The translations under genes were made by a program, and so were the position numbers. Below the pieces are notes generated by a model, which worked only from the letters and a program-made list of their open reading frames with translations, was not told the origin of the DNA and made no database searches. DNA of 64,000 bases from Yinghuangia soli (GTDB lineage Bacteria > Actinomycetota > Actinomycetes > Streptomycetales > Streptomycetaceae): NCBI RefSeq assembly GCF_021502675.1, contig NZ_JAKFHA010000001.1:125400-189399 (forward strand), given 5' to 3'. This document shows positions 31,922 through 40,115 of this stretch, one piece after another; position 1 is the first letter of the stretch; each line of letters opens with the position of its first letter.

Positions 31922-33159
31922 GCTCGGCCGCCTTCCTGCGCCGCCGCCTGGGCCGCCGACTCCGATTCCGGCGCCGACTCCGATGCCGCCTGCAGCGGCC
32001 CAGACCCCGGCTTCGGCTCCGGACCAGATTCCGGCTGAGCCGCGGCCGTCTCCGCCGCGACCAGTGCCCGTACCCGCGGGACGACCTCCTCCCCCACCCG
32101 GTACGCCTCCTCCAGGTGCGGGTACCCCGACAGCACGAACTCCTCGATCCCCAGCGCCTGGTACTCCGCCAGCCGGGCCGCGACCTCGTCGTGCGAACCG
32201 ACCAGCGCCGTGCCCGCGCCTTCACGGACCAGGCCGATTCCTGCCCACAAGTTCGGTGCGACGATGAAGTCCCGTGCCGTTCCGGTCAATTCACCGCCGT
32301 GCAGGGCCGCCATCCGAGCCTGGCCGGTCGAGTCCATCGCGGCGAAGCGCGCCTGGCTCGCGCGTACCGCCTCCGGGTCGAAGCCCGCGAAGATGCGGTC
32401 AGCCTCCTCCCAGGCCTGCTCGGACGTGTCGCGCGCGATGATGTGCAGGCGCAGCCCGTAGCGCAGCGTGCGCCCCTCGGCGCGGGCCCCGGCCCGCAGC
32501 CGGGCGAGGCGTTCGGCGATGCCGGACGGCGTTTCGCCCCAGAGGAGTTGCACGTCGGCACGGCGGGCCGCCACCGCCTCGGCGGCCGGGGAGGCGCCGC
32601 CGAAGTACAGCGGTACGGGGTGCTCGGTGGCGGGGTCCACGAGCTGTGCGTTCTCCAGTTGGACGTGGTCGCCCGCGAAGTCGACGCGCTTGCCGTCGAG
32701 AAGGTCGCGCAGCACCGCCATCACTTCGTCGGTCCGGGCGTACCGCGCGTCGTGGGGCAGCCGGTCGCCGTACGCGCGCTGCTCGGCGGGGTCTCCGCCG
32801 GTGACGACGTTGAGGCGCAGCCGTCCGTTCGCGAAGCGCCGGAAAGCGTCCGCCTGTTGGGCCAGCAGGGTGGGGCTGCTGAAGCCGGCCCGGAAGGCCA
32901 CCAGGAAGCCGATGGACCGGGTGTGCTGGGTCAGCGCGGCGGACAGGATCCAGGGGTCGACGCAGCCGAGGCCCACCGGAGTGAGCAGCGACGCGAAGCC
33001 GGCCTGCTCGGCGGCGCGGGCGACCTGTCCGAGGTAGCCGATGTCGGCAGGTCGGCGTACAGCGGCGCCGGTGCGGCCCTGGACGGCGGTGACGCCGCCG
33101 GGATCGCGGCCGTCGCCGCCGGTGGGCAGGAACCAGTGGAAGAGCGGTGAAGCGGGCAT
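31918..33159 (-). CDS. ssuD: FMNH2-dependent alkanesulfonate monooxygenase
   Basis: 413 residues, a luciferase-like TIM barrel. It splits alkanesulfonates to sulfite and an aldehyde with FMNH2 and O2, supplying sulfur under sulfate limitation. Residues matching E. coli SsuD are visible: the active-site Cys in LTPVGLGCVDPW, Asn in LRLNVVTGGDP, Arg and His in YGLRLHIIARDT, and Tyr in LSGYPHLEEAYRVGEEV. The C-terminus is extended by about 40 low-complexity residues rich in Pro, Glu, Ser and Ala. The ATG at 33159 is preferred over a TTG at 33174. An FMN reductase (SsuE) gene is not in this window. Confidence 0.92.
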   Translation of the reverse strand: MPASPLFHWFLPTGGDGRDPGGVTAVQGRTGAAVRRPADIGYLGQVARAAEQAGFASLLTPVGLGCVDPWILSAALTQHTRSIGFLVAFRAGFSSPTLLAQQADAFRRFANGRLRLNVVTGGDPAEQRAYGDRLPHDARYARTDEVMAVLRDLLDGKRVDFAGDHVQLENAQLVDPATEHPVPLYFGGASPAAEAVAARRADVQLLWGETPSGIAERLARLRAGARAEGRTLRYGLRLHIIARDTSEQAWEEADRIFAGFDPEAVRASQARFAAMDSTGQARMAALHGGELTGTARDFIVAPNLWAGIGLVREGAGTALVGSHDEVAARLAEYQALGIEEFVLSGYPHLEEAYRVGEEVVPRVRALVAAETAAAQPESGPEPKPGSGPLQAASESAPESESAAQAAAQEGGRA

Positions 33160-33284
33160 GCGAAGGAACCCCAAAGCCGAAGACTGAAGGCTGCCGCCGC
33201 GGCGGCGGACCGCGGATCCCGTAGCGCCTACGCGGACACAAGCGCAGGGACTCGGACACGCAGGAGCGTGGGATCAGCAAGAGG

Positions 33285-33308
33285 CGAACGCCGTACTCGC
33301 GGCGTTCG
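33285..33308 (-). promoter_or_regulatory. hairpin in the ssuD leader, candidate attenuator
   Basis: Perfect nine-base arms CGAACGCCG and CGGCGTTCG enclose a six-base loop. It lies between the leader peptide gene (33356-33445) and the ssuD start at 33159, where an attenuation or ribosome-stalling switch would be expected. A second self-complementary GC stretch is at 33193-33206. The mechanism is inferred. Confidence 0.45.
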
Positions 33309-33355
33309 TCAGAAGTGTGGTCGGCGGCAACCGTTCGCCCGGGAGGCGGTCGGTG

Positions 33356-33445
33356 TCACGCGGCCGACGCGGCTCCGGCCGGACATGCCATCGTCGCGAC
33401 ACGCATCAGATCCACGTGAAGTCGCGACACAAGGACAAGGGCCAT
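33356..33445 (-). CDS. sulfur-pathway leader peptide (RLHVDL type)
   Basis: 29 residues, MALVLVSRLHVDLMRVATMA followed by CPAGAASAA. Small peptides with the core S-R-L-H-V-D-L and a Cys near the C-terminus precede cysteine and sulfur assimilation genes in many actinobacteria and are thought to sense cysteine through ribosome stalling. It lies 196 bases upstream of ssuD on the same strand, with a hairpin in between. The match to the family core is the evidence; the ribosome site is weak. It independently supports a sulfur role for the operon. Confidence 0.8.
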   Translation of the reverse strand: MALVLVSRLHVDLMRVATMACPAGAASAA

Positions 33446-33753
33446 GCCGTCATCGTGACGACGCGGCACGCAGCGCGGCAACCCCATCTCGGATGGTGGT
33501 ACCGATGTGTACGAGTTGTTGCATCCGCATTGCCGGACAAGGGATTTCGCCTGATTCCGCGCCGCTTGCGCAGCGGCTCCGAGCCGACGACGCATCGGCC
33601 CCGAGCCGAGCCCGAGCCGAATTCAGGCCGCTGCACCCGCCTGGTGCCGAGCCGACTTCAGACCGGCTTCAGCCCCACTTCAGCCCGACTCCAGCCCGAC
33701 TCCAGCCCGACTACGGATCGGCTTCCACTCGACTCCCGCCGACTACCAGCCGA
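33446..33753. other. intergenic region with short direct repeats
   Basis: 308 bases between the leader peptide and the HdeD-like gene. 33650-33755 contains imperfect tandem units of about 11 bases (variants of CAGCCCGACTC and CGGCTTC). No gene is supported; the promoter of the ssu operon should lie near its left end. Confidence 0.5.
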
Positions 33754-34701
33754 CTACCGCCCCTGCCCGCCTTCCTCGTCCCCGCGTCCGCGCCGCCCCC
33801 GCTCGAAGGACTTCCGGAGCGTGTCCGGCCCCTTGTCCGCGGTCCACTCGGCCGTCGACGGATCGCCGCCGTTCGTCTCGCCCGGACCGTCGCGCCATGC
33901 AGCACCGCCCGCGAGCTCCTCGGACTCGGCCTCGATGTCCGCGTCGGACGGGCGCGTACCGACCGGCCCGCCGGCCGGGTCCACCGGTACCCCGGAATCG
34001 GACCTGACCGCCGCGGCACCCGTGGCCGCCCCCTTCGCCGCAGCCGCCCCCGTCGCTGCCGCGCCGGCCGCCCCCGCACTCGCGGCCGCGCCCGCGTCCG
34101 CCGTACGGACCATGTCGACGATGCGGCGTCCGGTGATGCCGAGGCTGACCATGCTCAGGCCGTCGAACAGCAGCGCGAGCGAGATGAAAGTGCCGATCAC
34201 GTACCGGCTGCTGCTCGGCCATTCGGCAAGCACCAGCAGACCCAGGACCAGGTCGATGACACCGACGACGATCGTCCACGTCATGCGCGCCGACATGCTC
34301 GCGATACCGCCGACCACCCGGAAGAGCCCGGCCGTGAGCAGCAGGAATGCGACGAAGAGCGTCAGCGCCGTGGCGGCCGCCTCGGGGCGCCGCATCAGCA
34401 CCACACCGGCCGCGATGTTGAGCGCGGCCACGGCCACCGTCAGCCAGAAGGCGCTGGCCTCCTTGCGCGACTGGATCGCCTGGAAGAGCCCGACGACGCC
34501 GCCGATCAGCAGCAGCCACGCGTACAGGATCATCGTCGTGAGCGTCGCGGTGGCGGCATAAATGAGGCCGACGATGCCGGCGAGCACCAGGATGACACCC
34601 AGGAACACCAGGACGCCGAATCCGAACCCGCTGCCGCTCACCGGTACGTCGGTCGGCTCCGTGCTGCGATGCCGCGGCCCGCTGCTGCTCCTGCTGGCCA
34701 T
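33754..34701 (-). CDS. HdeD-family (DUF308) membrane protein
   Basis: 315 residues. Six hydrophobic helices in the first 190 residues, with the DUF308 pattern (VFLGVILVLAGIVGLIYAAT, ILYAWLLLIGGVVGLFQAI, ALNIAAGVVLMRRPEAAATA, VVGVIDLVLGLLVLAEWP). A long Ala/Gly-rich then acidic cytosolic tail of about 120 residues is added. HdeD is tied to acid resistance in E. coli; the role in actinomycetes is unknown. The ATG at 34701 is used. Confidence 0.85.
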   Translation of the reverse strand: MASRSSSGPRHRSTEPTDVPVSGSGFGFGVLVFLGVILVLAGIVGLIYAATATLTTMILYAWLLLIGGVVGLFQAIQSRKEASAFWLTVAVAALNIAAGVVLMRRPEAAATALTLFVAFLLLTAGLFRVVGGIASMSARMTWTIVVGVIDLVLGLLVLAEWPSSSRYVIGTFISLALLFDGLSMVSLGITGRRIVDMVRTADAGAAASAGAAGAAATGAAAAKGAATGAAAVRSDSGVPVDPAGGPVGTRPSDADIEAESEELAGGAAWRDGPGETNGGDPSTAEWTADKGPDTLRKSFERGRRGRGDEEGGQGR

Positions 34702-35085
34702 GACTGCCGCTCCCTCGCTCGCGTCGGTCAGGTGACCCCGGCGCGCGCCAACTCCACCCGCCCGGGTCGCTGCGCTCTGCGTGTACCCGATCGCCGAAGA
34801 GATACCCGCCCGATCCGCCGCTCAGTACCTCTCTCGCTCCGATGCCGGTACTCCGAACACGCTGCCGAACGCTACGGCGAGCCCCCGGCGCGGCGGACTC
34901 GTCCGAGACGGGGTACGGCCGTCATCAGGCCCAGGAGGGGGCATCCCGACTGAAAAGCCGGACGAGCGCGACGAACGGCACCGCTCGTCCGTCCCCGTCG
35001 GCTCTGCTCAGAAGGCCGTTTCGCTGCCCGTCCCCATCGGCTTTGCTCAGAAGGCCGTCTCGTCGCCTGTCCCCATCGGCTTTGC
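34702..35085. other. intergenic region, contains the 39-base repeats
   Basis: 384 bases between the HdeD-like gene start and the acyl-CoA ligase stop. Apart from the tandem repeats and the probable promoter of the HdeD-like gene, nothing is recognised. Confidence 0.6.
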
Positions 35086-35109
35086 TCAGAAGCCCGTCCC
35101 GTTGCCCGT
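34988..35109. repeat. three tandem copies of a 39-base unit over a stop codon
   Basis: The unit contains CCCCATCGGCTTTGCTCAGA; the TGCTCAGA core recurs at a spacing of exactly 39 bases (CTCAGAAG starts at 35007, 35046 and 35085). The stop codon of the acyl-CoA ligase gene (35086-35088) is in the right-hand copy, so the other copies lie 3' of the gene and repeat the same stop. In another - strand frame the array reads as a 13-residue repeat (DGLLSKADGDGQR-like). Confidence 0.85.
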
Positions 35110-36957
35110 CCCCGGGGGGAGGGCTGCCGGGCCGCTGCCCGGGTCGCGGCCGAAGAAGCCGCCGCCGCCGGCCGGTAGGGCCATACGCGGTACGGCCACC
35201 GGGGCGCGGGTCTGTTCCACGATGGCGCCCACCGGGTCCGGAAGGCCCAGGAAGTGGCGGCGCAGGCGGTGCTTTTCCACGCGGTGGTTCGGCGTCCGCG
35301 GCATGCGGACCACGACGCGGATGTGAGCGGGGCGCATGTACGGAGGCAGGGACTGGCCGCACCACGCTTGCAGGGCGTCGCGGTCGAGCAGGCGTCCCGG
35401 GTCGGGTTCGACGTACAGCACGATGTCGTCGTCCTGGCGGCCGTCCAGCGAGACGCCGAAGACCGCGCAGATGGCGATGTCCGGGTGCTGATTGACCAGG
35501 TCTTCGATGTGGTACGCCGAGATGTTCTCGCCGCGCATGCGGATGCGGTCCTGCACGCGGTCGACGAAGTGCAGCAGACCGTCCTCCGTGCTGCGCACGA
35601 CCGCATCGCCGGTGTGCAGCCACAGGTTGCGGGTGGCCTCGGCGGTGCTGAGTGCGTCGTTCAGGTACTCCTGGACGACGAGTCCGGGCAGGTGCGGGCG
35701 TACCGCGAGCTCGCCGACGACGCCGGGGCCGACGCGGCGGTCGTACTCGTCGAGCACCGCGACCTCGAGGAACGGCAGCGGTGCGCCGAGCAGTCCCTTG
35801 CGCGGGACGGCCTGCCCGGGGACGACCGGGACGCGGTAGTGCGAGCAGACCCGGGTGACCTGCTCGTGCGTCAGGCCGCGCTGGAGCGGGACGGGGGTGC
35901 CGGCGCCTTCGCCCAGTTCCTCGATGACGACGGCGACCGGCATGCCGGTCTCGATCTGGCCGTACGAGGCGATCACGTAGTCGATGCCGAAGCGGCGCGC
36001 GAAGTCGGCGTGGGTGGCGGGCAGCGGGTGGAGCCACACCTTGGCGAGGGCGTTCTCGGCGTCCCCGGGGCGCTCCGGGGCGCTGGTGAGCCACGGAACG
36101 GCGGCGTCGGTCAGGACGGCGGTGCTGGCGCCGGTGGCGGTGATGCGGGACCAGAACTCGCCGGGGTGGAAGCGGTCCCACAGCGTCACCATCGACCCGG
36201 TCCACGCGGCGCGCGCGACGCCCGCGAAGGCGCCGAGGATGGTGTGCATCGGGAGGTCGTTGTAGACGACGTCGTCCGGCGTGGTGAGGCGACGCAGCAA
36301 GAACGTCGACTGGGCTATGTAGCGGTGGCAGAGCACGACGGCCTTGGGGCGGCCGGTATTGCCGGGGGTGTGCACGATCGCCGCGATGTCCTCGGGGGCC
36401 GCGCCGTACTGCGGGGGCAGCGCGCGGGCGAGGAAGTGCGCGTACGGCACCTCGGGGAAGCCGTGCGGGGGCAGGACGCCGACCGAGTCGTGGACGGTGA
36501 CGGGCGGGGCGTACGGGAGGTGGCGGCGTACCAGTTCGAGGGACGACAGGCCCATGCGCTCGGTGACGATGATCGCGGGGGCGATGGTGGTCAGCTGGTC
36601 GAGCAGCGGCTGGCCGATGAGGTCGGGGTCGACCGGGCAGAAGATGGCGCCGGCCTTCCAGATGCCGAACATCCACAGCGCGGCGGCGTACGGGCTGCGG
36701 CAGTGCACGGCGACGCGGTCGCCGCGGCCGATGCCGAGGGCCTCGAGGTTTCCGGCGATGGTGTCGGTGGCGCGGCGGGCCTCGGCGTAGCTGAGGTCGA
36801 GGCCGTGCTCGCCGTAGTGGATGAACACCCGCAAAGGGGTGCGAACCGACCATGCGTCGAGCGCTTCGGTGACCGGCTCGCCGTCGACGGCGAGTTCGGC
36901 GGCGAGCGTGTCGAGAAGGGCGGCTCCGCCGGTGGCGCCCGTGCTGGGAGTCGTCAC
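35086..36957 (-). CDS. acyl-CoA ligase-like AMP-binding protein (CaiC/FadD type)
   Basis: 623 residues, ANL-superfamily fold. A N-terminal domain with YGEHGLDLSYAEARRATDTI and a C-terminal domain with NLWLHTGDAV, VDRVQDRIRMRGENIS and MPRTPNHRVEKHRLRRHF are visible. Key motifs are altered: the phosphate loop is HTPGNTGRPK instead of TSGTTGxPK, the adenine motif is ASYGQIETG, and the residue aligning with the catalytic C-terminal Lys appears to be Arg (NHRVEK). The closest relatives are probably crotonobetaine/carnitine-CoA ligases. It is divergent from an acyl-CoA dehydrogenase pair, which suggests a shared lipid or side-chain degradation pathway. Activity may be modified or weak. Confidence 0.82.
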   Translation of the reverse strand: MTTPSTGATGGAALLDTLAAELAVDGEPVTEALDAWSVRTPLRVFIHYGEHGLDLSYAEARRATDTIAGNLEALGIGRGDRVAVHCRSPYAAALWMFGIWKAGAIFCPVDPDLIGQPLLDQLTTIAPAIIVTERMGLSSLELVRRHLPYAPPVTVHDSVGVLPPHGFPEVPYAHFLARALPPQYGAAPEDIAAIVHTPGNTGRPKAVVLCHRYIAQSTFLLRRLTTPDDVVYNDLPMHTILGAFAGVARAAWTGSMVTLWDRFHPGEFWSRITATGASTAVLTDAAVPWLTSAPERPGDAENALAKVWLHPLPATHADFARRFGIDYVIASYGQIETGMPVAVVIEELGEGAGTPVPLQRGLTHEQVTRVCSHYRVPVVPGQAVPRKGLLGAPLPFLEVAVLDEYDRRVGPGVVGELAVRPHLPGLVVQEYLNDALSTAEATRNLWLHTGDAVVRSTEDGLLHFVDRVQDRIRMRGENISAYHIEDLVNQHPDIAICAVFGVSLDGRQDDDIVLYVEPDPGRLLDRDALQAWCGQSLPPYMRPAHIRVVVRMPRTPNHRVEKHRLRRHFLGLPDPVGAIVEQTRAPVAVPRMALPAGGGGFFGRDPGSGPAALPPGTGNGTGF

Positions 36958-37585
36958 TGATTGCTGTCCTCACGGAGCGCGGTCCCGGTTGGTCCAGGCC
37001 GCGTGAATCGATGATCTCTATGTATCGATGTTCCGGTGCCGTGCGCAGTGGAGGGGGAGCGTATCGCGTTGCGCCGGGGAGTGGTGGCGGGCCCGCCGAA
37101 GTGCGCGGACGGCTGCCCTGCGGGGGCTTGCGGGGAGGGCATGGAGGAACCGGTTCTTCTTTTGGGGCGGTGGCGCCTGGCGGGGCTGCGGTGCTGGGTC
37201 GCGCGGCTGCGCGGCCGGGAGTACGCCTGGGCCTCGCGCTCTCGCGGGACGCAGCACGCATCCCGCGCAGCGCTGTGCCATGGGCCGAGGACCGCCCGGG
37301 AAACACCCGGGCTGGTGCCGTTACCAACCGACGACGCGTACTTGACGCGTACTTGAGGGCCGACACAAGAGCGCCCCTGACCGCACCGGCGCGCTGGCTC
37401 GGCCTCGCACCCGAGCGGACGCCGCCGCCCTGCCCGGCCTCATCTCTCCGAGCCCACCCGCACCCCGCACCCGTACGCCGGCTTCACGTCCGTCCCCAAG
37501 CCCGAAGGTGGATGCCCACAGCGCTGACGGCGTCCCCTTCCGCTCGTTGATCGGTGTACCTAGCATCGGCCGTGCGGATTGCTGT

Positions 37586-37598
37586 TGACGGGCAGTCA
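37586..37598. promoter_or_regulatory. TGAC-N5-GTCA palindrome upstream of the dehydrogenase operon
   Basis: TGAC-GGGCA-GTCA; on the other strand TGAC-TGCCC-GTCA, which differs at only two central bases from TGAC-TATCC-GTCA in front of the SnoaL/MFS pair at 57283-57295. A TetR-like site is a reasonable guess. Confidence 0.4.
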
Positions 37599-37615
37599 GT
37601 AACTCTTGACCAAGT

Positions 37616-37630
37616 CCGGACCCGGTCCGG
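37616..37630. promoter_or_regulatory. perfect 15-base palindrome before the dehydrogenase start
   Basis: CCGGACC-C-GGTCCGG, a perfect 7-1-7 dyad directly after a TTGACC -35-like box (37606-37611) and 20 bases before the start codon. Its position would let a bound repressor block transcription. Confidence 0.45.
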
Positions 37631-37649
37631 GCGAAGGAGGCATGTCACC

Positions 37650-38858
37650 TTGCCCCAGAATTCAGGTGCCACCGGCGTCACCGCCGAGGAGATTCGCACC
37701 CGGGTACGCGAACTGGCCGCGGCACACGATCCGGCGACCACCGACCACGTGGAGTTCCTCGGCCACCGCTTCGACGCCGGCTTGGCCTGGGTGCACTTCC
37801 CGGTCGGCTGCGGCGGCCTCGGCGCCCCGCGCGCGCTGCAGCAGGTCGCCGAGCAGGAACTCGCCGCCGCGGGCGCGAAGCCGGCCAACGTCTACCGCAA
37901 CCCGATCGGCCTGGGCATGGGCGCCCCGACCGTCGCCGTGCACGGAACGGAGGAGCAGCGCTCCCGTCTGCTTCGTCCGCTGTGGACCGGCGAAGAGGTC
38001 TGGTGCCAGCTGTTCAGCGAGCCGGGCGCGGGCTCCGACCTCGCCGGCCTTGCGACACGTGCCGTACGCGACGGCGACGACTGGATCGTCAACGGCCAGA
38101 AAGTGTGGACGTCCTTCGCCCACAAGGCTCGCTGGGCGATGCTGCTGGCCCGTACCGACCCGGACCTCCCCAAGCACCAGGGCCTCACCTACTTCTTCCT
38201 CGACATGTCCCTCCCGGGCGTCGAGGTGCGTCCGCTCCGCCAGGCGACCGGCCAGGCCGAGTTCAACGAGGTCTTCCTGACCGACGTCCGCATCCCCGAC
38301 TCGATGCGCGCCGACGAGGTCGGCAAGGGCTGGACGGTCTCCAACACCACGCTCATGAACGAGCGCGTCGCGATCGGCGGCGGAGCGTCCCCTCGCGAAG
38401 GCGGGGTCATCTCCCCGGTCGCCGCGCTCTGGCGCTCCCGCCCCGAGGTCCGCACCCCCGCCCTCCACGACCAGGTCATGAAGGCCTGGGTCGAGGCCGA
38501 GGTCGCCCGCCTCGCCAACGCCCGCATCGGCCAGCAACTCGCCGCGGGCAAGCCGGGCCCCGAGGGCTCCGCGGCCAAGATCTCGTTCGCCCGCATCAAC
38601 CAGGAGACCACGCGCCTCTGGCTGGAACTGAGCGGCGAGGACGGCCTGACGTACGACGACTGGACGATGCGCCGCGTCGACCTGGGCGGCTCCGACGGCG
38701 GTCGTTCGGCGGGCTACTACTACCTGCGCGCGAAGGGCAACTCGATCGAAGGCGGCACAACGGAGATCCTGCGCGGCGTCATCGCCGACCGCGTACTCGA
38801 ACTCCCGCGCGAGCCGCGTACCGACACGAAGCTGCCCTGGAAGGAGATCCCCCGGTGA
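37650..38858 (+). CDS. acyl-CoA dehydrogenase, catalytic-type subunit (FadE29-like)
   Basis: 402 residues. FAD and substrate motifs include WCQLFSEPGAGSDLAGLATR, WIVNGQKVWTSFAHKARWAM and GLTYFFLDMSLPGVEVRPLR. The C-terminal IEGGTTEILRGVIADRVLEL carries the Glu of the catalytic-base region. The start is a TTG at 37650 with GGAGG nine bases upstream; a closer ATG is in another frame. Its stop overlaps the next acyl-CoA dehydrogenase gene by four bases. Such adjacent unlike pairs form alpha2-beta2 enzymes acting on steroid or other bulky acyl-CoA side chains in actinobacteria. The substrate here is not known. Confidence 0.88.
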   Translation: MPQNSGATGVTAEEIRTRVRELAAAHDPATTDHVEFLGHRFDAGLAWVHFPVGCGGLGAPRALQQVAEQELAAAGAKPANVYRNPIGLGMGAPTVAVHGTEEQRSRLLRPLWTGEEVWCQLFSEPGAGSDLAGLATRAVRDGDDWIVNGQKVWTSFAHKARWAMLLARTDPDLPKHQGLTYFFLDMSLPGVEVRPLRQATGQAEFNEVFLTDVRIPDSMRADEVGKGWTVSNTTLMNERVAIGGGASPREGGVISPVAALWRSRPEVRTPALHDQVMKAWVEAEVARLANARIGQQLAAGKPGPEGSAAKISFARINQETTRLWLELSGEDGLTYDDWTMRRVDLGGSDGGRSAGYYYLRAKGNSIEGGTTEILRGVIADRVLELPREPRTDTKLPWKEIPR

Positions 38859-39994
38859 CCGACATCCCCTCGCTGCTCTACACGGACGTCGAAGACGACC
38901 TGCGCGCCACCCTCCGAGGTCTCCTCGCCGACCGCTGCCCGTGGTCCGACGTCCTGGCCCGCGTCGACACCGACGAGCCTTACGACGAGTCCCTCTGGAA
39001 GTCGGTCGCCGAAGACCTGGGCCTCGCCGGCCTCCTGATCCCCGAGTCCCTCGGCGGCGCCGGCGCCACCGCCCGCGAAGCGGCAGTAACCCTCGAAGAG
39101 TTGGCCCGCGCGGTAGCCCCCATCCCGTACTACCCCAGCGCCATCCTGGCCACGACGGCCCTGACGGCCTCCCCCGCCTCCGAGGCCCGCGACAACGCCC
39201 TCCCCGCCCTCGCCGCGGGCACGGCCATCGCCACCCTCACCATCCCGGCAACCACGGCCCCCGGCGCCGAGTTCCCGGCCTCGATCACCGGGTCTCTCGA
39301 CGCCAACGGCCAACTCCACCTCACCGGAGCAGCCACCACGGTCCTGGCCGCCGACCGGGCCGACCTCCTCGTCGTCCCCGTCCTCATCGACGGCGAGCCC
39401 CACCTCGCGCTGGTCGACGCAACGGCCCCCGGCCTCACCCGAACCCGCGCCACCACCCTCGACGCCACACGCCCGGTAGGCACCATCACCCTGGACGGCG
39501 TCCCTGCCACGGCAATCGCCGACCCCACCCAGGCCCCCGCGGCTCTCGCCCACGCCCTCGTCACCGGCGCCGCCCTCCTCGCCTCCGAGCAACTGGGCGT
39601 AGCCGAAAGGTCGTTGGAAGAAACCGTCACCTACCTCAAGACCCGCCACCAATTCGGCCGCCCCATCGGCTCGTACCAGGCCCTCCGCCACCGGGCAGCC
39701 GACCTGTGGGCCGACATCGCCGCCGCCAGGGCCACCGCCCGCTACGCCGCAGCCGCCCTCGCGGAGGGTTCGGACGACGCCCCCATCGCCGCATCCCTCG
39801 CCCAGGCCTACTGCAGCGACGTTGCAGTCCACGCCGCCGAAGAATGCGTCCAAATGCACGGCGGCATCGGCTTCACCTGGGAACACCCGGCCCACCTCTA
39901 CCTGAAGCGAGCCATGTCCCTGAGCCTCCTCCAGGGCACCCCCACCCACCACCGAGCAGCTCTCGGTGGTCTGGTGAACCTCCCTTCGGCCTGA
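38855..39994 (+). CDS. acyl-CoA dehydrogenase, partner subunit
   Basis: 379 residues. N-terminal helical domain (SLWKSVAEDLGLAGLLIPES), degenerate middle domain, C-terminal KTRHQFGRPIGSYQALRHRA and VQMHGGIGFTWEHPAHLYLK, all typical of the second member of FadE pairs. The position that carries the catalytic Glu in standard enzymes reads LLQGTPTHHR, with Gln, so this subunit is probably structural or FAD-contributing. Start GTG in a GTGA overlap with the previous gene, hence translationally coupled. The Ala/Thr-rich middle is compatible with relaxed selection there. Confidence 0.88.
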   Translation: MTDIPSLLYTDVEDDLRATLRGLLADRCPWSDVLARVDTDEPYDESLWKSVAEDLGLAGLLIPESLGGAGATAREAAVTLEELARAVAPIPYYPSAILATTALTASPASEARDNALPALAAGTAIATLTIPATTAPGAEFPASITGSLDANGQLHLTGAATTVLAADRADLLVVPVLIDGEPHLALVDATAPGLTRTRATTLDATRPVGTITLDGVPATAIADPTQAPAALAHALVTGAALLASEQLGVAERSLEETVTYLKTRHQFGRPIGSYQALRHRAADLWADIAAARATARYAAAALAEGSDDAPIAASLAQAYCSDVAVHAAEECVQMHGGIGFTWEHPAHLYLKRAMSLSLLQGTPTHHRAALGGLVNLPSA

Positions 39995-40000
39995 AAGCCC

Positions 40001-40065
40001 CCGAGCGGGGGGGCCGGGGGGGGCGGGGGGCGGGGGGGGGCGCCGTGGCACCCCCGCCCCCGCTC
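40001..40065. other. G-run tract with quadruplex potential and hairpin
   Basis: Four G-runs of 7, 8, 6 and 9 bases (40007-40013, 40016-40023, 40025-40030, 40032-40040) follow the dehydrogenase stop, and a C-rich arm (40051-40061) could pair with the last runs. It may act as a terminator, a G-quadruplex, or both. Confidence 0.7.
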
Positions 40066-40115
40066 ACTCCTCGGCCTCTGCCCACGCGCTTACACCCCGT
40101 CGCAGAATCCGGAAA

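Larger units (their letters stand above)
36958..37649. other. divergent intergenic region, no supported gene
   Basis: 692 bases between the acyl-CoA ligase and acyl-CoA dehydrogenase genes. It contains ATCGAT-N11-ATCGAT (37007-37029) close to the ligase start and the palindromes listed separately near the dehydrogenase start. Overlapping open frames here lack convincing starts and recognisable products. Confidence 0.6.

Noticed and set aside
34925-37366. Long - strand frame overlapping the acyl-CoA ligase
   Set aside because: Arg/His/Pro-rich shadow; only its tail, made by the 39-base repeats, is noteworthy and is reported as a repeat.
37011-37550. Overlapping + strand frames in the ligase/dehydrogenase intergenic region
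   Set aside because: No ribosome site, no domain and Arg/Ala/Pro-dominated composition; left as intergenic.
37642-38280. ATG next to GGAGG before the dehydrogenase gene
   Set aside because: It is one base from the GGAGG and opens a frame with no similarity; the TTG at 37650 has proper spacing and opens the dehydrogenase frame.
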